From Punica granatum (lineage: Eukaryota > Streptophyta > Magnoliopsida > Myrtales > Lythraceae): a stretch of DNA of 64,000 nt. Both the position numbers and the translations under genes were made by a program. The notes beneath the pieces are model-generated. The model had not been told where the DNA came from. It ran no database searches and worked only from the letters and a program-made list of their open reading frames with translations. Shown in pieces: positions 1 to 12,184 of this stretch (its first letter is position 1; every line of letters starts with the position of its first letter). The stretch lies in contig NC_045128.1 in the NCBI RefSeq assembly GCF_007655135.1, positions 33,388,811 through 33,452,810 on the forward strand, in the 5' to 3' direction.

Positions 1-102
1 GAGACGCAGACCCGGCCAGAATTCTCCATTCTTGGTGATGGGTTCTTCTGATTCCGAGTCTACGATTTAGGGTCTTCCTCTGCTGTCGGGGGATCCGTCG
101 AG

Positions 103-2345
103 ATGTTGCAGACTCGGACCGCTTCGGTGGTCCTTGCGTTGTTCTTGATTTTCGCCCACCGGTCCGATGCTATTTATCCTTGGAGGATCCGAAAACTGCC
201 CAGAATTCTCGCGGACATCGAACCTGCAGAGGTATGTTGATGTCATGTTATCTTTCTTTTAGCTGGTTGCTCGCGGGAAAAAGGAAGGCTTGATTGGATT
301 GATCTGTGTAATGTTCAGAAAAGTAAGTTCTTGGAAGAGTTAGCTGGCTGTGAGTGAATTATCTTATGCAGAATGCTGAAATGCTTGTTGGGTATTCAAA
401 AAATGTTGAATTTTGATTGCAGGGTGTTTCTCCGGCACCAAGTCCCAGTTCGGTTTTGGGTGGAACCAAGGGCTCGGGAAAGGAGGCTGACCCGACTGGT
501 AGAGAGGGGTGCTTGGGGTCATCAGAGGCCTGCCATGTCAAGGACTTGAGTGCCTGCTTGCTTTATGCTGGGAGTGGTAACAAAAACAAGCTTCTACACT
601 TTAATAATATTGATCTAAGGTGCTCATTGCATGGTGAATGGTTTTATTAACTGATCATGCTGTCGAAAGCAGGACCATGGTCCTGCTTTAAACTTTTGTC
701 TCGGGGGATGTGTCTCGCTCCACATGACTGTCATGAAGGAATTGGAATGCTCTGAATTCGGTGCTGTTTAAATCGTTAAGTGAAAAATTAAGATCTTAGG
801 GATAGTAATTTCCCATCCTGAGCAAACTACTTTCTGTCGACAACAATCATCCATTGCCAGATGTCAGCAGTGCTTAAAAGAGAAAACTGCCATTTCCATT
901 GCGAAGTATCGACCGGTGCTTCTTTCTTGCTTGCTTTTCCGTTGATTTCTGAAATGGACAGAATATCTATACATGTAGTAGTTGGCGCTAAAAGTCTATG
1001 GAAGAGATTGATTTGGATAAGTTTCCATCTTCAGAAGCCTTGTAGACATGGAAGAAGAGAAGACGAGTTCTAATTGATGGATGGTTCTATATCCGTTTAT
1101 GGAATATTTAGCAGGCACTGCGAGGAGAGCTTATGAGGAAATGAAAGGAAAAGGTGTCAGGATGGTTGATTGTAGTGAGAGTTGTTGATTTGCTCTTTCT
1201 TAGTCTAGGCTGACAGTAATGAGTTTGATTTGTGCCGAGAGTAAAGTGTGTTGCGGGTTTTGTGGGCGTCGTAATGATTTTATGAAGAGATTGACAGTTG
1301 ACAGTAGTTTTCTCCCTATCCTGATGCCATTCTAATGCAGTTAAATGTGTGGTTCTTCATAATTTTTTTGGAGTAAGCTAAATTCATTGTGTCTGGGTTT
1401 TAATTGCTTAGACTTAACCAGAGCGCTTTGAATTGGATCCGTCAAATTTGAGTTTGATCTTGCTAAATTATTAATGGGAGGGCAGGACAATAAGGGATTT
1501 TTTTTCCCCCGTCTTACATATTGATATGTAGGTTAATATCAATGCAGAAACTGGTGGGATATGATGCAATCTCGTGATTTTATCCTGAGGTCTGATTAAT
1601 GTAGTGAAAGTTTATTGATGGGAATTTCTTCTTTTTCCTGTAGCGCCGAAGGAAGCGTTTCTTGTTCTCCAAAACAGTGGGGAAATTCCTCTAAATGTGA
1701 ATATCGTTTTCTTACCAGCAAACATTACTTCTGATAAGATCCAATTAGCCAAAAAAAACATCACAAAGGTCAGACTTGCTGTTTTCTGTTCGTTCCCTCC
1801 GCCCTAATTTATCTTTTATGAAAAGAAATGCATAATAAAATGAGGATCATGATTCATGATCATCTAATGGTCTGTATCAGGTCAATCTCACAGCGAAGGT
1901 TCAAGGAAGTTCTTCCATTGTGTTGAATGCTGGAAATGGGGATTGTGTGGTTCAACTGAAATCTTCCACAGCAGGAGGCAGCTTTTATAAGAATTTCCCT
2001 TATGCCTCGCAAGTCTCACCCATTCATGGAGTCTACCTCTTCTTTGCTGCAGTTCTTGTCATTGGAGGAGTGTGGGCTTGTTGCAAGTTTGGGAAGAAAG
2101 AAAGGCATGTTGATGGTGTCCCATACCAGGAGCTCGAGATGGGGCGGACTGAGGCAGATTCGACCTTGGCTGTTGATATAGAAACGGCCGATGGATGGGA
2201 TGAGAGTTGGGATGATGATTGGGGTGACGAGATAAGGGAGGTCAAGCCCCCTCCAAGTAAAAAACGGGTAGGGAATGGATCGCCAAATGGCCATAAGTCA
2301 AAGTCCTCCAACAAAGATGGATGGGAAGACAATTGGGATGATTAA
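103..2345 (+). CDS. Single-pass membrane protein with acidic Trp-rich tail, 4 exons, 290 aa
   Basis: Exons read as 103-231, 423-576, 1644-1768 and 1881-2345. All introns are GT-AG and the phases join in frame (873 nt, 290 residues plus TAA). The first about 23 residues form a signal peptide (Leu/Phe-rich core ending HRSDA). An extracellular part follows with Pro/Ser/Gly-rich sequence, paired Cys (GCLGSSEACHVKDLSACL) and several N-x-S/T sites. One membrane segment (VYLFFAAVLVIGGVWACCKF) lies about 100 residues before the end. The cytoplasmic tail is acidic with repeated W-D/E units and ends DGWEDNWDD. The general architecture (signal peptide, Cys-containing ectodomain, one helix, W/D tail) is that of a plant-specific family of uncharacterised transmembrane proteins. 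No catalytic motif is visible and the function is unknown. The start is the first ATG, and it directly precedes the signal peptide. The splice pattern is inferred from reading-frame continuity, with no transcript evidence. Confidence 0.82.
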
Positions 2346-3450
2346 AGATTTGTTATTGGGTAGATCGGGTCTTTTTCCAGTTTCGGCCCCCATAAACACA
2401 GATTTGGCTCCTCTACATGTGATTTCTGTAGCAGAGCTGCTGCTTTTGATGACTCTGGTTGAAGTCTGGCTATCCGGCGGCCTGTATTAGCCTCACATGG
2501 ACCATAACATGTCACGATTTTATCCGGGCCATCAACAGCACACCTCCCACTGAAATCGACGCACGGAAATTGAACAGTGAAGCTATATCCATACATACAC
2601 GTAGGAATGTTAAAGTCAAAGTGTTATAGAAACAGGTGAAGTTTTGATTTGTCTTTGTTGGCTTTTTTGTTCTTCGGTCCCTTCAAGAATTGGGGAGGTT
2701 GAATGATACATCTCAAATTTTGGTAGTTACAATGTCCCCTCTATAAATTCATGGGGGAATTCTTATTTGTCTCATATGCTTTCCCTTTCAGAGTGAAATC
2801 TATTGTACTTAAAACTCTTTTCAATGACCAATTGAGCTTGCTTGTCTCATTGCTTTTTGAGTGAAGTTGTCGGATCGGAACCCATTTGCGTAAATTCCTT
2901 ACAAAGCCAGTTTTAGGCCCATTTCTCGGGCTACCTCATTCAGTGCGATGTCCCCCATTATCAAAACAGAGCAGATCCGGAGGCCGAGGATATCGGATAA
3001 ACGCATAGCATTGCTCGATGTGGATTAACAACGGCTAACAGGACAACTTTGTCCATTTGGACTGTAAGATGGCCCAGAAAAAGGGCCAAGGAACAGTGCC
3101 TTTGTCTCTTTGCTCTGTTGGACTGGTGAGCGAGTGAGGAGGGCCTCTCTATGAGCCCAAAGAACCAACAGACAATTATCCTCTTGTCTTTGTTTATGTC
3201 TTTACCAATTTGTTGGGTTCCACTGTTGGGATGCTTTGCCCCCACTGTAAAAGCAAAAGCACTATACAAGGGAAAAGTTATTCCTGTGGCAGATTTTCAT
3301 TGCTGGCAGTCACTTTTCTTCCCTCTGGCTCTATATAATACAGTCCATGATGGTCCCATACCCGTATGTATCCAAAGAAATTAGTGCACGCGCGGACAGC
3401 TATACACTCCCTCGATCGCACCGCATGTAACTCCTAAGCATCAACGCCAC

Positions 3451-3452
<2 letters not shown>

Positions 3453-3488
<36 letters not shown>
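3453..3488. repeat. Poly-C mononucleotide run, 36 bases
   Basis: An uninterrupted run of 36 cytosines on the + strand, flanked by CCACGT on the left and GATAAC on the right. Such long C runs are rare in plant DNA, and their length is unreliable in most sequencing. Shorter C runs occur at 27485-27502 and 62065-62079. Confidence 0.95.
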
Positions 3489-3489
<1 letters not shown>

Positions 3490-4614
3490 ATAACTCAAAG
3501 AGCTACATCATTTGTGTTTTACTGCGGACGATAAATCGGTATCCGAAGAGTGAAAAATTTGCTCCTTTATGCATCTATAGGGATCTAAGAATGCTCAAAG
3601 AAGCTCTTTTCCTTTTTTTCTTTCTGTTTTTTTGGCTCTCCTTGATAAAATAAAAAATAATAAGAATTAATTAACAATGTGGATTAAAAAAGAGGGTCAG
3701 AGGTGGGGTTAATGGATCCTAGAGAAAGCTGACAAGGATATGTGGAGCTGTGCTGTGCAGAGATAAGGAAAAATCCCAGTGGAATCTGCTGCACTGTCAA
3801 ATGCCACCAAAAGAAGTAGGTGCTTTTCTCTCTTTCTTTTTTTCCCCAAGTAATCTGACACAGAAAACAGTAATAATTATCATATCAAATTGAGATGTTT
3901 TCCCTTTCTCCTTGTTTTTTAAAATGAGTAGCATGTGCTCTGTGGATGATTATGCTAATCTATTCATTAGGTAGCTCCCGGGCCCTATCAAGAATTAGTC
4001 TTTTGGCTCTTTTTTTTTTTTTAAATTCATAGTTTATAGGGGCAACCCAATTTCTTCAAATCCATGCACATGTCTCCTTGGGAGAAAAGGATTTAAAAAA
4101 TACATATGGATATATTTATGTTCCTTTTGACTAATTAATGAATGTCATGGGTTTTCCCTCCACTTTAAGACTTTTGTTATGGTTAATAGAGACCATACCT
4201 TCGAGAAGTGAGGGTACATATGGATTTTTGGTTTTCCGACTTCCATTACATAGATAAACGTAACGCATTTCGATTAAGGCTAGCTTCGAGGAATGGCTCT
4301 TGGAAAACAATTTGCATGCGGGAGTGCAGCATTAGGCTAGCATGCCCCCGTTTTCGTCTTCTCTTTTCCTTGCTTTCACCATTTTCCATCTCATAGGCCC
4401 ATAAGCTCATGCTTCTCTCTTGTGTTAATTGATTTAATTAATTATTCTCTTCTGCAGTTTTTTTTTTTTCAAGATGGGCAAGTGAATTATACTATTCTCC
4501 AGTGGTTTATTTATTTATGGCTTAAAGGTGGGTGCCAAAAGAATCTTTGGACGGGGTCTCTTGTCAGACGGTCTCTGTTTTTCTTTTTCCACTTTACCAC
4601 TTTTTGACCTTCTT

Positions 4615-4688
4615 GCAGCAGCAAAGATTGGAACTTGACATTGATTCTGTTCTGCAGCAGCAAAGATTGGAACTTGACATTGATTCTG
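4615..4688. repeat. 39-bp tandem duplication
   Basis: Two adjacent copies (4615-4653 and 4654-4688) of a unit starting GCAGCAGCAAAGATTGG. The second copy ends about four bases earlier. It lies in non-coding spacer. Confidence 0.9.
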
Positions 4689-5182
4689 CTGGAAAGGCCA
4701 GATTTTGAACTGAGCCCACATAACAGAAACTGTTCAAATACAATGTGCATTGACCGAGAAGGAATTATACGTCACATTGTTCATCAACAAAACCAAGAAG
4801 CAGCAAAATGCTTCAATGCAGAGAAGGCGGAATGAATGGGCAATAATTTCAGCAATAATTAGTAGGTTGGGAGCAAATTCCAGCTCAAGGGTCAGTCCCA
4901 AGCAAGGACCCGGTGAAAAGGAATCCAATAATTTCGTCAAACACATATGCAGAGGAGGAGAAACAACTTCGACAATTGGTCTCGGACCAGAAAGGTGACA
5001 AGAAACAGAATTAAAGAAACAAAAAAACACCAGCTAGGCTAACTTCAGTGAATAAAATTGTTTTCTCCGCCACTCGATGTTATAATCTGATGAACAAGCC
5101 TGGATTCTTCTTCGCCGGATACTGAAGTAAACGTTCCTTTGAATCGGGATTTCCTCGACATTGAAGTCAGAAAAAGAAGAGG

Positions 5183-8100
5183 TTACACAAGTTCCTCCTG
5201 TCCTTCAGAAGGGCACCTAATCAACTCCAAAATATTAACTACCTCAGCCATATCGGGACGGTTCGAGGGTACCTGGGACGTACAGATAAGACCCAGTTTC
5301 ATCACGGGGATCGCCTCTTCGGGAGGGTAACTATCATTTAGTGCCTTATCCACACATTCCTCGACTCGCCCTTCCTCGAGGGCCCCTCTCACCATCTCAC
5401 ATAAAACGACGACGTCATCTTCCATGTACTCTACGGGCCTCTTCCCAGTAACAATCTCCAATGCTAGCACACCGAACCCGTAGACATCACATTTCTCAGT
5501 TATCTTCACTGTTCGGCAGGCAAATTCTGGGGCCATGTACCCCAATGCACTCTGTATCTTGCTGCTGAGAACATACCGGTCTAACATTGGGAGCAGCCTT
5601 GCAAGGCCAAAATCAGCCACTTTGGGCTCACCTGAGAAGCTATCTAGAAGTACATTGCTTGACTTAATGTTGTAGTGGATAATGTTCATCTGGTGCAAGT
5701 GAGCCAACCCTTTGGCCGTCCCGAGAATAATATTGAACCTGTCATTCCACGAGAGAGAGGAATTTGCATTCCCACCTGAAGCTTCATGGAGGTGCTTGTA
5801 TAGACTTCCGCCGGATACAAACTCCGATATGAGGAGCTGCAAGGAAGGGGTCCAGTAATAACCCTCAAGAGCCACAAGATTAGAGTGCCTGACCTTCCCT
5901 AGCTTCCTAACTTCCCTCTCAAATTCATCCTGGGACTTCACAAGGCTTGAGACCGTGAGCTTCTTGATCGCAATGGGGTGACCATCTCGGAGAACTGTCC
6001 TGTAAACAGCCCCAAAACCACCCCGCCCGAGCTCGCAGTCCTTGTTGAGGAGGGCATGAGCTCCAGTGCTGAAGTCGGGGTCCATCGAGGAGAACATCAC
6101 TAGCTTCCCGGAGTTAGCATCCGTGCCGGGGGACCCACTGAATAATTCATCAACAGCACCAGATAACGTAAGGGCAGCAGCAGAGCGGGAGACTGATATA
6201 GACCGGACACGGAGGTTGAGGACGGTGATTGCTATAACCCCGATAACAATGACAGCAGCAGCTCCAATAGCAATAAGGGCTGATATGCTGAGGATTATTC
6301 TCTTGTGGCCAAGAGGAGGAGGCAAGGATCCGGGAGTTGAATCCACAGTGGAGTTTGGGTTCAGGACAATGGGTTTGGGAAGCACTCCGGGGCAAGATCT
6401 GTTCAGAGGGGACCCACAAAGAGATGGGTTTCCGCCGACGGATGAAGAGGATATTATGTTGAAGAATCCGCCAAGAGGGAGTTGGCCCTGTAATTGGTTG
6501 TGGGAGATATTGAAGGTGATGAGGTGCGCAAGATTGGCGAGTTGCTTGGGCAGTGTCCCGGAAAGGCTGTTATATGAAAGGTCGACAATTTGGAGATTTC
6601 CGAGCTTTGACATGGATGAAGGAATTGGTCCACCGAGGTGGTTCTGTGACAGAATTCTACAACATTTAACCAAATACACCAAAAAGAAAATGAGAATGTG
6701 AAGTTTTAATATTGTCAGAATAAGAAAATAAGATCTTAAATTATACCAGCAAGGTGAACCCTAATAAGATATACTCTACAGCAAGAATAATTCTAGGCGG
6801 TCTCGGTATTGAAATGTTAGAGCATTATGCATATTAAACTAACAGCGGCAGCAAGATCACAACTTCAGAAAATATTGTGCAATAAAGTGCTAGAAATTGA
6901 AAGACAGACTGAGGCAAAAGGAAAGGAACTCACAGAGTAGTTAGAGAAGAGCACTTCTCAATTGAAGCCGGAATATTTCCGGCCAGTTCATTCCTTTGCA
7001 GCCGCAGTTCCTTCAGAGAAGTAGCCCCTGCTATCTCAGAAGGGATGCTTCCATTCAGCCAATTATCACTCAAATCGAGGACATCCATGGTCTTCAACCT
7101 CCCAATACTCGTAGGAACAGGACCCGTTAGGGAGTTATTGGACATGTTCAAGAACTGAAGGCCGGTAAAATCTCCGATATCAGACTGAATTTGACCTGAG
7201 AAAGAATTCGAGGACAGATCCAATGCCCGAAGCTTTTGGAACGAGCTCTTAAAAATCCAGTGGGGAAGGTCTCCGGTGAAGGAGTTCTGACTAAAACCTG
7301 CCACTTGAAGGTTCTTGAGACTGCCCAGGGATACAGGCAGAGGACCAACAAGACTATTCCCAGAAACGTTCAGCACTTGTAAAGACACCAAATTTCCGAG
7401 TGAACTCGGAAGCTTCCCGGAAAATGCATTAGCCGAGAGATCCAAGGTCTCCAGAGCTTCAATTTGACCGATAGACTCGGGAATCTCCCCTGAAAGAGCA
7501 TTCCCGTGTAAATCAAGATTATGACATAGCGTAAGCTGCTGCAGTGTTCCAGGGAGGCTACCAGAGAAAGAATTCTCGCTCAAATCGATCGACCGTAAGA
7601 GCAAACAGCTCCCAATCCCACCAGGGATAGATCCGGTTATTCGATTTCCCTTCAAATTGAGGGCTCTCAGATTCTTCATGCCCTCAATACCTTCAGGAAT
7701 CTCACCCTCCAAAGAGTTCCCAGACAAATCGAGCATCCTAAGGGCGCTCAGAGACCATATCCCTGCAGGCAGAGAACCCGAGAACTGGTTGAAGGACAAG
7801 TCAACAGAAGCAAGTGTCGAGCATGAGCCCAAGCTCTCCGGTATCTTGCCGGAGAACTTGTTGTCTGCCATAGATATCGACCTTAAAGAGCTACATTGTT
7901 GAAAGAACTCATCGGGAATAGTCCCCGAAAGGCTGTTCCCGCTCAAGTCAAGAACCCTCAAGTTATCGAGCCGAGCAATGTTGGGGTTTATGCTTCCGGT
8001 AAGATTATTGTTCGCGAGGGAAAGTTTCCGAAGGGATTGGAGCTGCAGAAGACCCCGCCCGAGGTGGCCGGACAGGGAGAAACCGTCGAGGTTGAGCTCG

Positions 8101-8324
8101 ACGACCCGATTGGATCTGGGGTTGCACTTCACGCCCTCCCAACCGCAAGCGATGTCTTCGTCTTCGTCCCAAGATGCGAGCTTTCCCTTGGGATCTTGAA
8201 CATCGGCCTTGAACACGATCAGCCCCAAGACATCGTCATTCAAAGAAGGGTTCAAGGGCTTCACCAGAAGCGGAGCTAGGGAAAGGAAACAGAGCAGAAC
8301 GAGCAGCCTCCTCATGTTCAGCAT
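5183..8324 (-). CDS. PXC2-like: LRR receptor-like kinase, PXC2/IRK type, 954 aa
   Basis: Two exons: 8324-6934 and 6656-5183. The intron (donor GTGAGT, acceptor TTGTAG) splits one Leu codon; total 2865 nt. Signal peptide about 1-24, then an LRR N-cap with [17 protein letters not shown] and CGWEGVKC, about 20 extracellular LRRs (to about residue 530), and a Cys pair after the repeats. The membrane helix is about 584-612 and the kinase domain about 668-950. Glycine loop GRGGFGAVY is at 674-682, the ATP-binding Lys at 695 (IAIKK), and DFG at 812-814. The catalytic loop reads HYNIKSSN (791-798) instead of HRD, so the catalytic Asp is Asn; weak or no phosphotransfer is expected. Length and the KPIVLNPN linker fit the PXC2/IRK subgroup (Arabidopsis members about 965 aa). 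This subgroup acts at the plasma membrane in vascular and root development, so the gene probably functions as a signalling scaffold or co-receptor. IRK itself is the main alternative name. The gene looks intact. Confidence 0.93.
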
Positions 8325-9146
8325 CGATTCTACTAAATTCCCGAGGGAGCTAACAAGCCATGCCCGAACAGAAGACGATCCAGTGAAGGAGACAGCTTAA
8401 AGGAACACTCTCCAGTCCCTCTCTTTGAAGAAGAGTAAGAGGGTCAAATTTAAGAGAGCATTATTAGAGACCCTTCACTGACTTCTAACTACCGGAGCTT
8501 TCAGTAGAAGATAAGAATGGGAAATGGGTCTCCAAGAGGACACGAAATGCTCACGTCGGTGTGAAGCAAGAATCCACTGAGCACTGAAGAGACCCCAAAA
8601 AGGTGAAAAAACAGTGAGATGAGATTCTTGAAGGGACTGAAAGGAAACAGCACGAAACCGCAGAGGTTGAGCTACTCCAGAGGAGGAAAAGGTTTTTCCT
8701 TTCAGCTTGAAAGACAAATGGGTTGAAGAGGACATGAAGGAAATGCTTCCGGAAAGACCGACCCGAGAGACGCACAATGCAGGGCCGCCATTGTTGGAAA
8801 AGAAGTATCAGCAGTTGGAGAGGGAGAAGCAGCTGTGAGCTCACAATGGTGTGCAGGGGGGACCAAGAATGCTCCGGCGCCTGGGGATAAAGCTAGGGCC
8901 CCGGCGAGCGGTTCAAGAAAAATGTGGGCAGCTGAGATTAAGTGGTCTCAGGCACCAGACAGAGAGAGAGAGGAGAGAGAGAGAGATGCAGGGACTGCTT
9001 TTTCCTCTGTTTTTTGGCTCTAAAAATTTGGTGTTGAAACTAAAGGGAGGGGGAGAGAGAGAGCGAATGGAAGATTTTCCACCTTTTGTTTTAACGGCAG
9101 AGAAGGGTCAGATGGGTAGATGGGGGGTATTTAATTGGGCGTGTGC
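8325..9146 (-). promoter_or_regulatory. 5' leader and proximal promoter of the LRR kinase
   Basis: Sequence upstream of the kinase start, read on the minus strand. It is pyrimidine-rich and contains a CT microsatellite (GA on the + strand at 8960-8986), typical of plant leader or Y-patch regions. An intron in the leader is possible, but I cannot fix the transcription start. No convincing upstream gene is present. Confidence 0.45.
8960..8986. repeat. GA/CT microsatellite in kinase leader
   Basis: Nearly pure GA repeat on the + strand (CT on the transcribed strand) with one interruption. A second short GA tract follows at about 9053-9063. Confidence 0.85.
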
Positions 9147-9195
9147 CACGTGTCCACGAGTAGGTTGTGGGTCTGTCCGACGTGGCTGACACGTG
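9147..9195. promoter_or_regulatory. Two G-boxes (CACGTG), ABRE-like
   Basis: Perfect CACGTG palindromes at 9147-9152 (context GCCACGTGTCC) and 9190-9195 (GACACGTGAAC), 43 bp apart. ACGTGG-type cores lie nearby (GACGTGGCTGAC at about 9179-9190, GACGTGGAC at about 9219-9227). G-box pairs with this flanking sequence bind bZIP (ABF/GBF) and bHLH factors. They sit about 820-870 bp upstream of the kinase ATG, so abscisic-acid or light control of that gene is a plausible inference. Confidence 0.6.
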
Positions 9196-9229
9196 AACAA
9201 AACCAGGTGATGCTTTTGACGTGGACTTC

Positions 9230-10284
9230 AAGCTTGGGAGGGTAGGGATGTTTAAAGACCAGGAATGCCCCCATGTGCTGCGTGCATTTACGGTTAGCCC
9301 ACTACTTTAACGTTGTCTCGTCTTCTTGTTCTTGGCATTTTTCTTGGAGAAGGTTTCACTTTCAGCGCTAACGGAAATTTTGGTCCGTTAGAGATTTTCT
9401 CCCCGAGGAGGAAATTTATATATGGGAAAATAAATGCATTTGGCTCACATTTTCAACCTTTTGTTTTCATGATTAAAGTAGGGGATAATCCGAATGTTGT
9501 ACGAGAAATTTGTTACGAATATACTGCCGAGTTATATTTTAAAAAATTATAGTAATATTAATAAAATCGAAAGTGCACAAAAAAAATATGATTTTATAAT
9601 TAAAATGGAAAAAATTCAATATTAAAAGAAAATATCTATTTAAATATACTACTTCAATTAATTTAAAAAAATGTTTAATGATAAATGATGATTGCATTTA
9701 AAATATGTAAAAGAAAAAATATTATTAAATATATGTTAATTTTAAGCTAATAAATCACTTCCATCTAGATGAGACATATAAAAATAATTTACTCATATAG
9801 CTAAATATCTAACATGTATACTTACACATATGTATAGTTATATATTCATATGCAAATTTAACGCAATAAGTTGAGAGAAATGAGCAGTTTGGATTGGGGT
9901 TGAGAAAGATGGAAAAAAAATTTGGGGGGAAAATGTGATAAAATAAAACTTCAATTTATTGCACTTAAAATTGTCAATGGTAGCATATTTTTAGAATTTT
10001 TAGTCGTTAGACAATTGGATTATATAAAAAAAGAATTATATCTCGAGATCATTTACAATTATCGAGTAAATTTCTATATTCTTTTAAAAAATGTTAATAA
10101 TTAATTTATCTGTACTGGTAATGTGGACTAATTAGAAACGTTTCGTTGAACTTGATCAAATTGAAAACTGTGACAAAATTCGTTCAATGGAACTGTAAAA
10201 ACATTTATTGTCAAGTTAATGATTTGTTAATCGAATTTAGACAGCATATCCACGCCGCATGCTTCAGTTTTTATATATTATGAT
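9230..10284. other. AT-rich intergenic spacer
   Basis: From the promoter region of the LRR kinase to the left end of the CACTA element. The sequence is strongly A/T-rich with no frame resembling a known protein. I see no RNA gene. Confidence 0.55.
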
Positions 10285-11469
10285 CACTACAGAAAATGGG
10301 CCTAACTTGACATTTTTGGCTCGACGCACAGCAAAACGTTGGGAGAAATTGGTCGGAAAGAGTCTATCCCGACGTTTTTCAAAACGTCAGGATTGACCAC
10401 TTTTTAGCTGACATTTTGAAAAACGTTGGCCTTTGTTAATCATATGTCGACATTTTTAAGTTTAGTCGATGCAAAAAAAAATGCCTTTTGCTTTCCCTAC
10501 CCCGACGTTTTTGGAACTTTTCCCAACTTTTCAAACGCCAGCCTTTGTCATGATGTTGTTAAAGTCTGTCAACATATTATCATTTCGCTATTAGATGTTG
10601 TCAAAGTACCAAAGTGTAAAAAAGCAACGCGGTGTCACCTTATTATACAATCTGTTGTCATTGGTATTCGTGATTCATAATGGAAAAGGTAACGTGTTAT
10701 TTCCTTGTGAAAATATGTTATCATATAACAAAAAATATTATCAAGGATGATGTTGATAAAATAAATCTTTGAGATTAAGTTTACGTTGGTCTTCAATAGT
10801 TATCGATGGATCCAAATTCATAGTTTTTCTTATCAAATGGCATATTTACTTACAAAGAATGTTTCAAATAAACTTTGAATATGTTCTATTGAGGAAACAA
10901 TATGGCTTCTAGCCTTTTATGGGATCACAATTTCGACTATTAGAGTACAAGCTCCGATAGGCCCCGTCAAGAAAACATTATTGTGCAAACTCACGGTGGC
11001 TCTTAATTTATCAAAAGAATAATTTACCATCTTACTAAGAAATAAAATGCGATGCAATGTTTTTAAAAAAACATTCCATAATAATGATTTTTCTAACATT
11101 TGTAATTACCTTTTCCACATTTCATATGAAAACTTGACACATGTCTGTTCTGACTAAGATAATTCAAGATATAAGTCAACATGTCGGTGCTCTTTAATAT
11201 TTAATTACATGAAAGAAACCCTATTGTCGATGACGGAATTGAGTTGCAAGAGGCTTGTTTCTCCCAAGCTTGACTAGATCAAACCCAATGTTAAAATACT
11301 CCATGATAATTGGCCGCATTTCGATCATACAACAACTTTTGAATTCCTCATGGTATAAATTTCCATGAAACCGAAAAGAAAAACAACACTGATAAGCATA
11401 ACCGCATATTACATAGCTTAGACAGACCTCAATATTATAGTCTCCATAGCCTTTGATAATGGTTGGTCA

Positions 11470-11715
11470 AAATTTGTACTGAGAGCAATGCTTTGCTGCT
11501 TGTCGAAGCAATGTCAACCCCTAAAATTAAAGTCACATATTAGATCTCTTATTTTGGATATTTCTCGTTTTCTTTCTCATTTTTCGAGTTGGAATTGTTC
11601 TTGGATTTCAAGGAACAATAATCTTCATGCCCACGAGTTGGGCCACTTTGGTTTCATGTCAAATTTTGATGCCCTCTATATGTATGGACGTTATCCTTAT
11701 ACTTCGAACTCCTAG
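11470..11715 (+). pseudogene. RNase H-like (RVT_3) fragment inside the CACTA element
   Basis: Translation shows the end of a plant LINE/RVT_3-type RNase H domain: an ESNALLLVEAMS-like stretch in one frame, then SHIRSLILDISRFLSHFSSW and WNCSWISRNNNLHAHELGHF in the shifted frame. The W-x-x-R-x-x-N-x-x-AH core is characteristic of these domains. The frame changes between the two parts and no upstream reverse transcriptase is adjacent, so it is a fragment. It may be a nested insertion or a captured piece. Confidence 0.5.
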
Positions 11716-12184
11716 TCGCTTATTAATCCATGTACCTATCGAACTAATTACGTCTAACTAGTACAAATCCAAACAAATATTAGTTAATGTTATGTTAATA
11801 AAATTAAACCTCAATGAGAACTTCAAGAAAAATAAGTCGGTGTTAAATTTTGAAATATGGTAGTGTGTTATAATGTTCTTGGGCAATACGTTTCCATCTG
11901 ACATAATCTGTTATCACTGGTATTTGTGCATCATAATAGACGAGGCAATGTGTTGTCTCCTTGGAGGACAACACATTGTCACTTGAGAACGATATGGGCC
12001 GACACTTTAAATGTTGGGCCAATGTTGTTTTTGGCTGACATTTCATGAAACTTCGACTAGCCGACATCTCATAAACGCCCACTACTATCTTATAAAAAAA
12101 AATTTAAAGGTTGAGCGGGAACTCTCCCGCCCAACCAGTGAAATTTAAAACCCAAAAATTTGATTCATCCTTTCTTCTTATTAA

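Larger units (their letters stand above)
2346..5182. other. Intergenic spacer between convergent genes
   Basis: About 2.8 kb between the ends of the membrane-protein gene and the LRR kinase, which converge. I see no coding region with family resemblance; the open frames here are short and lack splice partners. It contains a 36-base poly-C run, a 39-bp tandem duplication and A/T-rich stretches. A TATA-like CTATATAATAC at about 3332-3342 has no recognisable gene behind it. Confidence 0.6.

Noticed and set aside
2016..2332. Two minus-strand frames opposite the last exon of the membrane protein
   Set aside because: Overlap a well-supported exon in full; no family resemblance.
3151..3384. 77-codon + frame with a hydrophobic stretch and a nearby TATA-like box
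   Set aside because: No homology recognised and no conserved features; chance frame in spacer.
6066..6701. 211-codon open frame on + opposite the LRR kinase
   Set aside because: Antisense shadow of the kinase/juxtamembrane coding exon; no domain and no splice or promoter context.
7896..8279. 127-codon + frame opposite the kinase N-terminus
   Set aside because: Antisense shadow of LRR coding sequence.
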